DNA of 7,984 nucleotides, from assembly GCA_017652545.1 (NCBI GenBank), contig JAGCAV010000214.1, positions 1 through 7,984 on the forward strand, written 5' to 3'. This document shows, piece after piece, positions 1 to 6,592 of this stretch. The notes beneath the pieces are model-generated. The model searched no databases, was not told the DNA's origin, and was given only the letters and a program-made list of their open reading frames with translations. This DNA comes from Lachnospiraceae bacterium. GTDB taxonomy: Bacteria; Bacillota_A; Clostridia; Lachnospirales; Lachnospiraceae. Every line of letters begins with the position of its first letter. Within the stretch, counting starts at the first letter, position 1. Made by a program: the position numbers and the translations under genes.

Positions 1-1369
1 GATCGATGCGGTCTTCTTAAGCTTCTGGGAAGAAACCGGCGTGCATCCGTACGCTGCGGGCCGGGGCGATTTCGGCTTCAGCGCGCAGCGGAACTACCGT
101 GAGCGCATCGAGGCGGACGTGCTGGAGAAGATGAGCGGGATCGATACGGACATCCTCCTGCTGGAATATGACGGAGATCTTTATGTCGCGCGCAATCTTC
201 TTGACAGCCACTTTAACGCCTATGCTACGGTCGTGCTCCTGTGTGATCTTGAGAATCTGTTCCAGTCGCTCAATGAGCTTGCGTCGTTTGGCGGGGCGGA
301 CCTTATGATCGATGAAGCGCTTGTGCTGGACCGGGATGGAACATTGAAAAGTGTTTCTGACGTGAACTCGGATGCGACAGTTGCGGCAGGGGAGCAGGTG
401 CAGCTTGCGAAGGAAGTGTCCGGCCACAGTCTTGTGCTCACGACGCAGCTTGCGCCATACAACGTATGGCGCAACGTGCCGCAGATCCGCATGGCGGTTC
501 TGGTTGTGGTGCTCCTGGTCCTTCCGATGCTGCTGGCTGTCATCTTTCTGTTCCGCTCGTATGTGACGCGGCCGGTGGATATCCTGGTGGATGCCAATAA
601 CCGGCTTGAGAACGGTGAACGCGGCTACCACATCGACGCGAAGGCCAACAGCCGGGAGTTCGCCCGCCTGTACGCGCATTTCAATACAATGTCCGCAGAG
701 CTGAAGAATCAGTTTGAGCGTTCTTATCTGGAGCAGCAGGCAACCCAGCAGGCACAGATCAAAGCGCTGCAGTCACAGATCAATCCCCATTTCCTGAACA
801 ATACCCTGGAGGTCATCAACTGGGAAGCGCGTCTGGCCGGTTGTGAGGATGTGAGTGCCATGATCGAAGCGCTCTCGACGATGATGGACGGGGCGCTGGG
901 GCGCGACGGCCGGAGTCAGGTCCCGCTCCGGACGGAGCTTGGCTACGTCGATGCCTATCTTTATATCATCCGGCAGCGTCTGGGAGAACGGCTTAAGATC
1001 CACAAGGAGATAGATGACAGTCTTCTGGATACCCTTGTTCCGCGCCTGATCCTGCAGCCTCTGGCGGAAAACGCGGTGGAACATGACCTGACACCGCGGC
1101 GGGGCGGGTATCTGTGCCTTCGGGCATACAGGGAAGAGGCATGTCTGGTGCTTGAAGTGGAACACGACGGCGCCATGAGCGACGAGGACCTGGCGGCGGT
1201 CGAAACCCTGCTCGCTTCCGGCACCGACACGGCGGAGGTTTCCGGGAAAGTGGGCCTGCGCAATGTCTGTCAGCGGCTGAGACTCCTGTACGGGGAAGCC
1301 GGAGAACTGAGCATCAGGCAGATGGAGGGGGAGAGGATCCTGACCCGTGTAAGCTTTCCTGTTGTCTGA
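1..1369 (+). CDS. Sensor histidine kinase, YesM type (5'-truncated by window)
   Basis: Membrane histidine kinase of the YesM/LytS-like class that senses an extracellular cue and phosphorylates a YesN-type regulator. The reading frame is open from base 2, so the GTG at 41 is probably internal and the true start and first membrane segment lie upstream. Counting from that GTG, residues 1-149 are the extracellular sensor, 150-172 a membrane helix and 173-225 a HAMP-like linker. Residues 244-256 hold the His_kinase motif (QSQINPHFLNNTLE) with phospho-acceptor His250. The N box is LQPLAENAVEH (Asn344) and the final G box is GKVGLRNVCQRL (402-413). Two oddities: the usual PHFLYNTLE reads PHFLNNTLE, and the ATP-lid D box, normally DNGxG, reads HDGAM (375-379), although the rest of the catalytic domain looks intact. 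Its probable partner is the response regulator at 4710-5513, on the far side of the transporter genes. Family call is firm; ligand unknown. Confidence 0.93.
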   Translation, partial: IDAVFLSFWEETGVHPYAAGRGDFGFSAQRNYRERIEADVLEKMSGIDTDILLLEYDGDLYVARNLLDSHFNAYATVVLLCDLENLFQSLNELASFGGADLMIDEALVLDRDGTLKSVSDVNSDATVAAGEQVQLAKEVSGHSLVLTTQLAPYNVWRNVPQIRMAVLVVVLLVLPMLLAVIFLFRSYVTRPVDILVDANNRLENGERGYHIDAKANSREFARLYAHFNTMSAELKNQFERSYLEQQATQQAQIKALQSQINPHFLNNTLEVINWEARLAGCEDVSAMIEALSTMMDGALGRDGRSQVPLRTELGYVDAYLYIIRQRLGERLKIHKEIDDSLLDTLVPRLILQPLAENAVEHDLTPRRGGYLCLRAYREEACLVLEVEHDGAMSDEDLAAVETLLASGTDTAEVSGKVGLRNVCQRLRLLYGEAGELSIRQMEGERILTRVSFPVV

Positions 1370-1379
1370 AGATGGTTTA

Positions 1380-1405
1380 TGACAATAACAGACAAAAATA
1401 GACAA
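1380..1405 (+). promoter_or_regulatory. Candidate activator site: three GACAA repeats at 10-bp spacing
   Basis: GACAA occurs at 1381, 1391 and 1401, so the three copies lie on the same face of the helix one turn apart. A fourth copy in inverse orientation (TTGTC, 1362-1366) lies at the end of the kinase gene; TTGTCTG at 1362-1368 is the exact complement of CAGACAA at 1389-1395. The repeats end 9 bp before the candidate -35. AraC-type DNA-binding domains use two helix-turn-helix units that contact major grooves about one turn apart, which fits these repeats as the site for the YesN-type regulator encoded at 4710. The repeats are seen; the binding is inferred. Confidence 0.45.
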
Positions 1406-1414
1406 GTGCGGTTC

Positions 1415-1443
1415 TTCTTTTTCGTGCATGATTATTCTATGAT
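1415..1443 (+). promoter_or_regulatory. Candidate promoter of the transporter operon
   Basis: A good -10 (TATGAT, 1438-1443) sits 17 bp after a poor -35 (TTCTTT, 1415-1420). A weak -35 with repeats just upstream fits an activator-dependent promoter. Transcription would start near 1450, giving a leader of about 65 nt before the ATG at 1515. No terminator is visible after the kinase gene, so read-through from it is also possible. Confidence 0.4.
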
Positions 1444-1498
1444 GGTGACAGCCAGTTAAAGAAACGAGGAGAATGACGAAAAAGCATTCTCTGCCACG

Positions 1499-1505
1499 AA
1501 AGGAG
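1499..1505 (+). promoter_or_regulatory. Ribosome binding site that sets the start of the binding-protein gene
   Basis: AAAGGAG lies 9 nt before the ATG at 1515. An in-frame ATG at 1473 would add 14 residues (MTKKHSLPRKEKPN) ahead of the signal peptide, but its GAGGAG is only about 1 nt away, too close to work well. The 1515 start also gives a normal signal peptide beginning MKKTLSL, so it is preferred. Confidence 0.75.
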
Positions 1506-1514
1506 AAACCCAAT

Positions 1515-2768
1515 ATGAAAAAAACATTATCATTGATTCTGGGAGCTGCCCTCGCGATCAGCCTTGTTCCGACGATCGCTTTTGCTGACGGCGTCACACT
1601 GAATGTTGTTACTTCCTACGGCGGTGATGACGGCAACCGCGCCAACTTTGAAGCTGCGGTCCAGGCCTATGAAGAATCCACCGGAAACAAGGTGAACGAC
1701 GGTTCCGCCACCTCCAACGAAGAGTGGAAGGCGAAAGTCCTGACCGACTTCGAGACAGGCTCCGAACCCGATGTGCTGTTCTACTTCACCAATGCGGACG
1801 CTGAGCCCTTCATTTCCGCCGGGAAGGTGGTTTCCATCGATGACATCCGCGCTGAGTATCCCGATTATGCCACCAACATGAAGAGCAGCATGATGGCGGT
1901 GGCCGCTGACGGCAAGCAGTATTCCGTTCCGTCCTCAGGTTACTGGGAGAACATGTTCGTCAACAAGGCTGTCCTTGAGGACTGCGGCGTGGAAGTTCCC
2001 GGCCCGGATTACACCTGGGATCAGTTCCTGGCTGACTGCGAGGCGATCAAGGATGCCGGCTATACCCCCATTGCCTGTTCACTGGTAGAGGTTCCGCATT
2101 ACTGGTTTGAGTTCATGGTCATGAACAACGGCACCGTGGAGAATCACCTGGATCTTCCGGAAAGCTCTGAAGATGAAGTCGGCGCGAAGTGGGCTGCCGG
2201 TCTGAATGACATCAAGGCACTCTATGAAGCGGGTTATTTCCCGGAGAACACCCTGACCGCCTCTGACGCGGAGACTGTGGAACTGTTCAATGCCGGCGAG
2301 GCTGCCTTCCTGATCGACGGTTCCTGGAAGGTCGGATATTTCACAGAGAACGCGGCAGATCTGGATGAGTTTGCCATTGCCTATGTTCCCGGCAAGGGCG
2401 AAAGAAGCGCAAGCGAAGCGATCGGCGGCATTTCCATGGGTTACTTCATCACCACCAAGGCATGGGATGATCCGGAAAAACGTGAGGCTGCCGTGGAGTT
2501 TGTTTCCCAGCTTACCTCCGATGAAGTCATGAGCACCTTCGTTACCACAGAAGTGACCGCACTGGTCAACGGCGCAAGCCCCGCCGGCCTGAACAGCCTG
2601 CAGCAGTCCGCCGCTGATGCCAACGCGAATATCACCGCCATCGCCGGCGCCGTGCAGGATACCCTGACCGCCGAGGCCCGCGGAGACCTGTTTGCCAATA
2701 TCCAGAATGTGGTTACCGGCAAAATGACTGCTGAGGAAGCGATCGACTCCGCTCTGGCTCTGAACTGA
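1515..2768 (+). CDS. Extracellular sugar-binding protein of an ABC transporter (family 1)
   Basis: Substrate-binding subunit of a CUT1-type carbohydrate importer, 417 aa, a normal length for the family. Residues 1-24 form a Sec signal peptide (MKKT, hydrophobic core, then IAFA) with probable cleavage before Asp25. Family hallmarks are a first strand VTLNVVTSYGG, GSEPDVLFYF (about 82-91), the hinge-region YSVP and MFVNKAVLEDCGVEVP (about 136-162), TWDQF (about 167), and the late signature AGEAAFLIDGSW (about 260-271). The likely ligand is an oligosaccharide or other glycan piece, but the sequence does not say which. There is no lipobox cysteine, unusual for a binding protein that must stay at a single-membrane cell surface. 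It leads the transporter genes and is followed by a strong terminator, which suggests it is made in excess over the permeases. Confidence 0.93.
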   Translation: MKKTLSLILGAALAISLVPTIAFADGVTLNVVTSYGGDDGNRANFEAAVQAYEESTGNKVNDGSATSNEEWKAKVLTDFETGSEPDVLFYFTNADAEPFISAGKVVSIDDIRAEYPDYATNMKSSMMAVAADGKQYSVPSSGYWENMFVNKAVLEDCGVEVPGPDYTWDQFLADCEAIKDAGYTPIACSLVEVPHYWFEFMVMNNGTVENHLDLPESSEDEVGAKWAAGLNDIKALYEAGYFPENTLTASDAETVELFNAGEAAFLIDGSWKVGYFTENAADLDEFAIAYVPGKGERSASEAIGGISMGYFITTKAWDDPEKREAAVEFVSQLTSDEVMSTFVTTEVTALVNGASPAGLNSLQQSAADANANITAIAGAVQDTLTAEARGDLFANIQNVVTGKMTAEEAIDSALALN

Positions 2769-2826
2769 AGCGAATAAAAACGGATGTATATCCGCAGCGA
2801 TGTACATCATCTGATGCAGACCCGTT

Positions 2827-2859
2827 CACGGCTGCTGCGAAAGCAGCAGCCGTGTTTTT
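2827..2859 (+). terminator. Intrinsic terminator or attenuator between binding protein and permeases
   Basis: A perfect 12-bp stem (CACGGCTGCTGC at 2827-2838 with GCAGCAGCCGTG at 2843-2854) closes a GAAA tetraloop and is followed by five T. It lies in the middle of an evident operon, so it probably ends most transcripts after the binding-protein gene or protects that mRNA from 3' decay, while some polymerases read on into the permeases. No separate promoter is obvious in the 26 bp between the hairpin and the permease start. Confidence 0.85.
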
Positions 2860-2880
2860 CATCTACAGGACGGTGACTCC

Positions 2881-3807
2881 ATGAGTTCAATGATCTACAA
2901 ACGAAAACGGCCGCTGCTGGTCTTTCTTCTGCCGGCTTTCATCTTTCTGATTTTCTACCTGTATTATCCGTTCTTTCAGAATATCCTCAATACCGTGCTG
3001 AAGATCGGCGGTCTGGGCCGGGCGGCGGAGGGGATGAACGAGCCCTGGTACGAAAATTACAAACGTCTGTTTACCGATCCCTATATGCGGGTGGCACTGA
3101 AGAACACGCTGATCCTGATCGTCTGTACCATTGTGTTCCAGGTCGGCATAGCCCTTGTCCTGGCGCTGCTGGTGGACACGATCAGCAAGGGTGCCCAGTT
3201 CTTTAGGACGGTCTACTTTTTCCCGATCGTCATTTCGGCGACAGCCCTCGGCCTGATGTTCAACCTGATCTTCCTGTATAAAGGGGGTATGGTGAACCAG
3301 CTGCTTCTGCATCTGGGCATGCTTCCGTACGATGTCAAGCCCAGCGGCAAGGTGATCGTGGACTGGCTGGACTGGAAGGACCAGACGCATTTTCTCTTTA
3401 CCATGCTTCTGCCCGTCATGTGGCAGTATGTGGGTTTCTACTTTGTCATTCTGGTCACGGGCCTCAACAACATCTCCCAGGATGTATACGAAGCCGCCGC
3501 CATCGACGGCGCGGACGGATGGAAGCGCACACGGTTCATCACGCTGCCGCTGCTGCGCAATGTGCTGTGCACCTGCCTGGTGCTGGCCATAACCGGCGCG
3601 CTGAAGGTCTTCGACCTGCCATGGGTCATGTTCGGCGCAGGCATGCCGGAGAACATGAGCTGGCTGACCGGAACCTATATGTACGACCAGACGTTCAACA
3701 AGATGAACGTGGACTACGGGTCCACCATTGCTGTGCTGATCGTTGTGCTGGGCGTCGTGCTTTCCAACATTGCCAACCGGGTCTTTAAGCCCTCGGAAGA
3801 TTTCTGA
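2881..3807 (+). CDS. ABC sugar transporter permease, MalF/UgpA type
   Basis: First membrane subunit of the CUT1 importer, 308 aa. Six membrane segments are visible at about 11-32, 72-98, 108-132, 170-195, 226-246 and 282-300. The EAA loop that docks on the ATPase is EAAAIDGADGWKRTRFITLP (204-223), with the conserved Gly210 and Leu222-Pro223. The MalF-like position is supported by its place before the second permease and by the N-terminal LLPAFIFLIFYLYYP segment. The ribosome binding site is weak (AGGA 10 nt away or GGTGA 4 nt away), which together with the terminator just upstream should keep its expression below that of the binding protein. An alternative in-frame ATG lies three codons downstream. 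No ATPase gene follows, so a shared MsmX-type ATPase is likely. Confidence 0.94.
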   Translation: MSSMIYKRKRPLLVFLLPAFIFLIFYLYYPFFQNILNTVLKIGGLGRAAEGMNEPWYENYKRLFTDPYMRVALKNTLILIVCTIVFQVGIALVLALLVDTISKGAQFFRTVYFFPIVISATALGLMFNLIFLYKGGMVNQLLLHLGMLPYDVKPSGKVIVDWLDWKDQTHFLFTMLLPVMWQYVGFYFVILVTGLNNISQDVYEAAAIDGADGWKRTRFITLPLLRNVLCTCLVLAITGALKVFDLPWVMFGAGMPENMSWLTGTYMYDQTFNKMNVDYGSTIAVLIVVLGVVLSNIANRVFKPSEDF

Positions 3808-3822
3808 GAAAGGGGGAGAATC

Positions 3823-4680
3823 ATGCATACCGGAAAACATAAACTGAGCCGGACACTCACGTATGTCCTGCTGTCATTCTGGGCACTGACCACGATCTAC
3901 CCCTTCATCTGGGTCATCCTGAATTCCTTCCGGCAGAAGGGACTGATCATGTCCGATTCCTTCTCGCTCCCGCTGGGAGAGGCGTTTACGATGGACAACT
4001 ACATCACCGCCTGGCAGCGTTCGGACTTTAAAAATGCCTATCTCAACAGCTTTCTGATCTCGGGGACGGTTACGGTCTGTGTTGTGATCATCGCGGGGCT
4101 GGCCGCCTACGGACTGGTGCGCTACCGTTTTCGAGGACGCGGCCTCCTCTACAGCCTGATCATGGCAGGCATGATGTTCCCGGTCTTTTCCACGATCATT
4201 CCCGTCTTCCGGATGGAAGTGATGATGGGAATTGCCGGCACGGGAAAGCGGTTTTTAAGCCTGCTGGCTGTGATCCTGCCCCAGATCGCGGGAAACCTGT
4301 GTTTTGCGATCGTCATCCTGATGGGCTTTATTCAGTCGGTGCCGATCGAACTGGAGGAGAGCGCCTTCATAGACGGCTGCAGCGTCTATCAGATCTATTT
4401 CCACATTATCATTCCCGCGGCAAAATCCTCCTTTGCCACCGTGGCGATATTCGCATTCCTGTGGAGCTACAACGATCTGTTTACCCAGTCCTTCTTCCTG
4501 CGCTATCCCCAGGAACGCGCCATCACGGGACTGCTCAATGAGATCAGTTCGCAGGCCGGCGTCAATTACGGCCTGATGTCTTCCTCGGTCGTGCTGGTCG
4601 TCATACCGGTACTTGTGGTTTATATCTGTCTGCAGAAGCACATCATTAAAGGCTTGACAGCCGGAGCGGTCAAAGGCTAA
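3823..4680 (+). CDS. ABC sugar transporter permease, MalG/UgpE type
   Basis: Second membrane subunit of the same importer, 285 aa, starting 15 bp after the first permease with a good ribosome binding site (AAAGGGGGAG). Membrane segments are visible at about 12-34, 76-99, 107-129, 145-172, 196-216 and 252-270. The EAA loop reads ELEESAFIDGCSVYQIYF (176-193), with ESAFIDGCS in place of the usual EAAxIDGAS; the key Asp-Gly is kept. The C-terminus, IIKGLTAGAVKG, is the signature ending of MalG-type permeases. It pairs with the upstream permease to form the channel, with the ATPase supplied from elsewhere. Confidence 0.95.
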   Translation: MHTGKHKLSRTLTYVLLSFWALTTIYPFIWVILNSFRQKGLIMSDSFSLPLGEAFTMDNYITAWQRSDFKNAYLNSFLISGTVTVCVVIIAGLAAYGLVRYRFRGRGLLYSLIMAGMMFPVFSTIIPVFRMEVMMGIAGTGKRFLSLLAVILPQIAGNLCFAIVILMGFIQSVPIELEESAFIDGCSVYQIYFHIIIPAAKSSFATVAIFAFLWSYNDLFTQSFFLRYPQERAITGLLNEISSQAGVNYGLMSSSVVLVVIPVLVVYICLQKHIIKGLTAGAVKG

Positions 4681-4682
4681 GA

Positions 4683-4702
4683 TTCCTCCCAGGAAGGAGG
4701 AG
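4683..4702 (+). promoter_or_regulatory. Hairpin that hides the ribosome binding site of the response regulator
   Basis: The Shine-Dalgarno AAGGAGG (4694-4700) lies 9 nt before the ATG at 4710. TCCTCC at 4684-4689 pairs perfectly with GGAGGA at 4696-4701 (6 bp, plus a T-G wobble) around a 6-nt loop. The stem starts three bases after the permease stop codon, so a ribosome ending there would cover or open it. This would couple regulator synthesis to permease translation. The pairing is seen; the coupling is inferred. Confidence 0.45.
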
Positions 4703-4709
4703 CAAGGGC

Positions 4710-5513
4710 ATGTACCGGGTGGTGTTGATCGATGATGAACCTTTGATCGTGGAAGGCCTCAGAAAGGTCGTTCCGTGGAAGGACTATGACTGTGAAGTCG
4801 CCGCCGCTGCGGAGGATGCCGCTTCCGGTGCCAGGCTGATCCGCGAGATCCGCCCGCACATCCTGTTCACGGATATCCGCATGCCGGGTGAAGACGGTCT
4901 GACCATGCTGGCCGGCCTTCGCAGTGAGTTCCCGGATATGCAAGTCACGGTCCTGTCCGGTTACCGTGAATTCAGTTACGCCCAGGAGGCAATCCGCCTG
5001 GGCGTAACGCGATTCCTGGTCAAACCTTCCAGGATGGATGAGATCTGCGAATCGCTCGCGGTTATGACCGGGCGGCTTGCCCTGACGGACCCCGGCAGCG
5101 CGGATTCAGGAAGGGATACAGCCCTTGAGGATGACGGAAATCCGCATGGGAGTGAGTCTGAGGCAGAGGAAGAAAAGAAGGAGCCCGAGCAGGCGGGCAG
5201 GTTCGTTGTCAGGCAGGCGATCGCCTATATGGAAAAGCATTATAAGGAAAAGCTCACGCTTCAGGATGTGGCGGATGCCTGTTATGTCTCACAGTGGCAT
5301 CTTTCAAAACTGCTCAACCGGTATATGCACAAGAGCTTTTATGACATCCTGCATTCCCAGCGCATCCAGGCTGCCAAAAAGCTGCTCGCTGATCCGAGCC
5401 TGCGCATCGGGGAGATCTGTGAGATGGTCGGCTATGCCGATGTGGCACATTTTTCCAGGGTATTCAAAAAGCTCGAAGGCATGAGCGCAAATGAATACCG
5501 GAACCGGCTGTAA
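4710..5513 (+). CDS. Response regulator, YesN type (receiver + AraC-type HTH)
   Basis: Cytoplasmic transcription regulator, 267 aa, the likely partner of the YesM-type kinase at the window start. The receiver domain (2-120) has acidic Asp8/Asp9, phospho-acceptor Asp55 in FTDIRMPG, Ser83 in VLSGYREF and Lys105 in FLVKP, so it looks active. An acidic linker (about 127-162, including SESEAEEEKKEPEQ) leads to an AraC-type domain (about 165-267) with two helix-turn-helix units: LTLQDVADACYVSQWHLSKL (182-201) and IGEICEMVGYADVAHFSRVFKK (from 233), and the typical ending MSANEYRNRL. Many YesN proteins are about 500 aa with a large middle region; this one is a compact form. Likely target is the transporter promoter with GACAA repeats. 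No terminator follows the gene. Confidence 0.93.
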   Translation: MYRVVLIDDEPLIVEGLRKVVPWKDYDCEVAAAAEDAASGARLIREIRPHILFTDIRMPGEDGLTMLAGLRSEFPDMQVTVLSGYREFSYAQEAIRLGVTRFLVKPSRMDEICESLAVMTGRLALTDPGSADSGRDTALEDDGNPHGSESEAEEEKKEPEQAGRFVVRQAIAYMEKHYKEKLTLQDVADACYVSQWHLSKLLNRYMHKSFYDILHSQRIQAAKKLLADPSLRIGEICEMVGYADVAHFSRVFKKLEGMSANEYRNRL

Positions 5514-5718
5514 GAATTCGGATAAACTGTTTTACAATCCATTCATGGAGGTGAGAACAGATATATTATTTTTCGTTTATGGCGGCAGCTTCATCCGATG
5601 ATATGCAGATGGTAAAACTTTATCCGGAGGGAAACGCTGAAGCCCGTTTTAAAATCCGGGGAGTCAGAAGGATTTTCTTTTACTGCAACCTTTTCGGGAG
5701 AGGACTACAGGAAATCAG
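5514..5718. other. AT-rich spacer between the two regulator genes
   Basis: No intrinsic terminator or convincing promoter is visible. A strong Shine-Dalgarno (GGAGGTGAG, 5547-5555) has no ATG, GTG or TTG at a workable distance downstream; the next ATG is at 5579, 23 nt away. The downstream half can encode a short peptide that appears split by a frameshift (see 5579-5741). The MerR gene could be transcribed by read-through from the response regulator. Confidence 0.5.
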
Positions 5719-5741
5719 ATGAGGACAAAAAAGGACAATAA
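5579..5741 (+). pseudogene. Possible small gene broken by a frameshift
   Basis: From the ATG at 5579 the frame reads MAAASSDDMQMVKLYPEG, then NAEARFKIRG, and then becomes less protein-like, stopping at 5720-5722 (47 aa) within the MerR start codon. Skipping one base in the GGGG run at 5658-5661 moves into a second frame that reads SEGFSFTATFSGEDYRKS and stops at 5739-5741; the joined product would be about 53 aa. The joined version looks more natural than either frame alone, but I do not recognise it and the start has no well-spaced ribosome binding site. It could be a decayed gene, a sequencing error or chance. Confidence 0.2.
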
Positions 5742-6528
5742 ACTGATTTTAATCGGTGCAATCGCAAAGAGCTATGGTGTCAGTGAAAACTGCATTCGGA
5801 GGATGGAGGCTGATGGCCTGCTGAAGCCGGCATATGTTGCCGAGGGATCCGGGTACAGGTATTATGACAGCGCGGACATAGCGCAGATCGGTACCATTCT
5901 GACCCTGAGGTCTTTTGGATTTACCAATAAAGATATCAGGGGGTTTCTGCGGGATCCGGCGGATATGTCAGCTCTTTACCGCAAATTGCAGGATAAGCAG
6001 CAAACGATCACAAATCTTCTCCATCAATTCGACCGACGTGTCAAAACAGAAGGCTCCTACAAGTGTGAAATCTCCGGTTCCAATGAAGTCTTTTGTTTCA
6101 CAAAAGAAATCATGATGGTACCGCGCCTGCCTGCTTTTTCTGACATTGCCTGTGAAGTCCAGTTTGAAGCCATCAACAATAAGCTTCCTGTAGATTTTAC
6201 TCAGCCGCCTTTGATAGAAACCATGTCTTTGGATTACAGGACATTTGACCCGGCGGCAGAGCAGAGAATTCTTTTCCATGTCCCCCTGCGAACGCCGGCG
6301 GAAGGTGCGGAGATTTCATTCATTCCGAAAATGAGGACCGTCAAGGTTAAATGGAGCTACCCCGGGAAGAATTATGATCAGATCATACCTGTCATAGACA
6401 GGTATTTTGAATTGTTTTCTCTCAGACAGACAGGAACACTGAGGGCCGCATTTAATATGGGCGGATATTCAGTGAGGAAAGCCGATATTTCCAGCACAGT
6501 AATGGAGATCATCATACCAGTCATATAA
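5719..6528 (+). CDS. MerR-family regulator with GyrI-like effector domain
   Basis: Transcription regulator of 269 aa. Residues 9-78 are a MerR winged helix-turn-helix: LIGAIAKSYGVSENCIRRME as the first helix-turn-helix, GLLKP, the wing motif GYRYYDSADI (45-54), and LRSFGFTNKDIRGFL as the second. Residues 83-108 form the dimerising coiled coil (KLQDKQQTITNLLHQFDRRV). Residues 112-269 resemble the GyrI-like small-molecule-binding domain of BmrR-type regulators, including YPGKNYDQIIPVIDRYFE (214-231). No metal-binding cysteine pattern is seen, so an organic ligand is likelier than a metal. The start at 5719 has AGGA 6 nt upstream; the frame is closed upstream by a stop at 5650. It has its own terminator and may act on the MerR-type promoter at 6602. 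By eye it is more AT-rich than the transporter genes. Confidence 0.88.
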   Translation: MRTKKDNKLILIGAIAKSYGVSENCIRRMEADGLLKPAYVAEGSGYRYYDSADIAQIGTILTLRSFGFTNKDIRGFLRDPADMSALYRKLQDKQQTITNLLHQFDRRVKTEGSYKCEISGSNEVFCFTKEIMMVPRLPAFSDIACEVQFEAINNKLPVDFTQPPLIETMSLDYRTFDPAAEQRILFHVPLRTPAEGAEISFIPKMRTVKVKWSYPGKNYDQIIPVIDRYFELFSLRQTGTLRAAFNMGGYSVRKADISSTVMEIIIPVI

Positions 6529-6539
6529 TTTCACCGACA

Positions 6540-6568
6540 GACCGCCCCTACCAGGGCGGTCCTTTTTT
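6540..6568 (+). terminator. Intrinsic terminator of the MerR-family gene
   Basis: GACCGCCC (6540-6547) pairs perfectly with GGGCGGTC (6554-6561) around a CTACCA loop. After one C come six T (6563-6568). It starts 11 bp after the stop codon and separates the regulator from the next gene. Confidence 0.93.
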
Positions 6569-6592
6569 GTGTCCTATCCGGGCTGCATCTCC

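Noticed and set aside
17..679. Long open frame on the - strand opposite the kinase
   Set aside because: It lies antisense to a gene with clear kinase motifs, its protein is rich in Arg/His/Gln without domains, and it has no credible start site. Similar antisense frames at 773-1597, 2079-2810, 2887-3840 and 4255-4641 were rejected for the same reason.
1473..1514. Longer start for the sugar-binding protein
   Set aside because: The Shine-Dalgarno is almost touching the ATG at 1473 and the extra residues would precede the signal peptide; the ATG at 1515 is better spaced.
2781..2808. Small palindromes CGGATGTATATCCG and GATGTACATC
   Set aside because: Short and AT-rich; they lie between the stop codon and the strong terminator and have no T-run or promoter, so no function can be supported.
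5531..5569. Promoter TTTACA ... TATATT/TATTAT before the MerR gene
   Set aside because: The spacer is 25 bp or more, too long for a normal promoter; another pairing with TTCATG has a poor -35.
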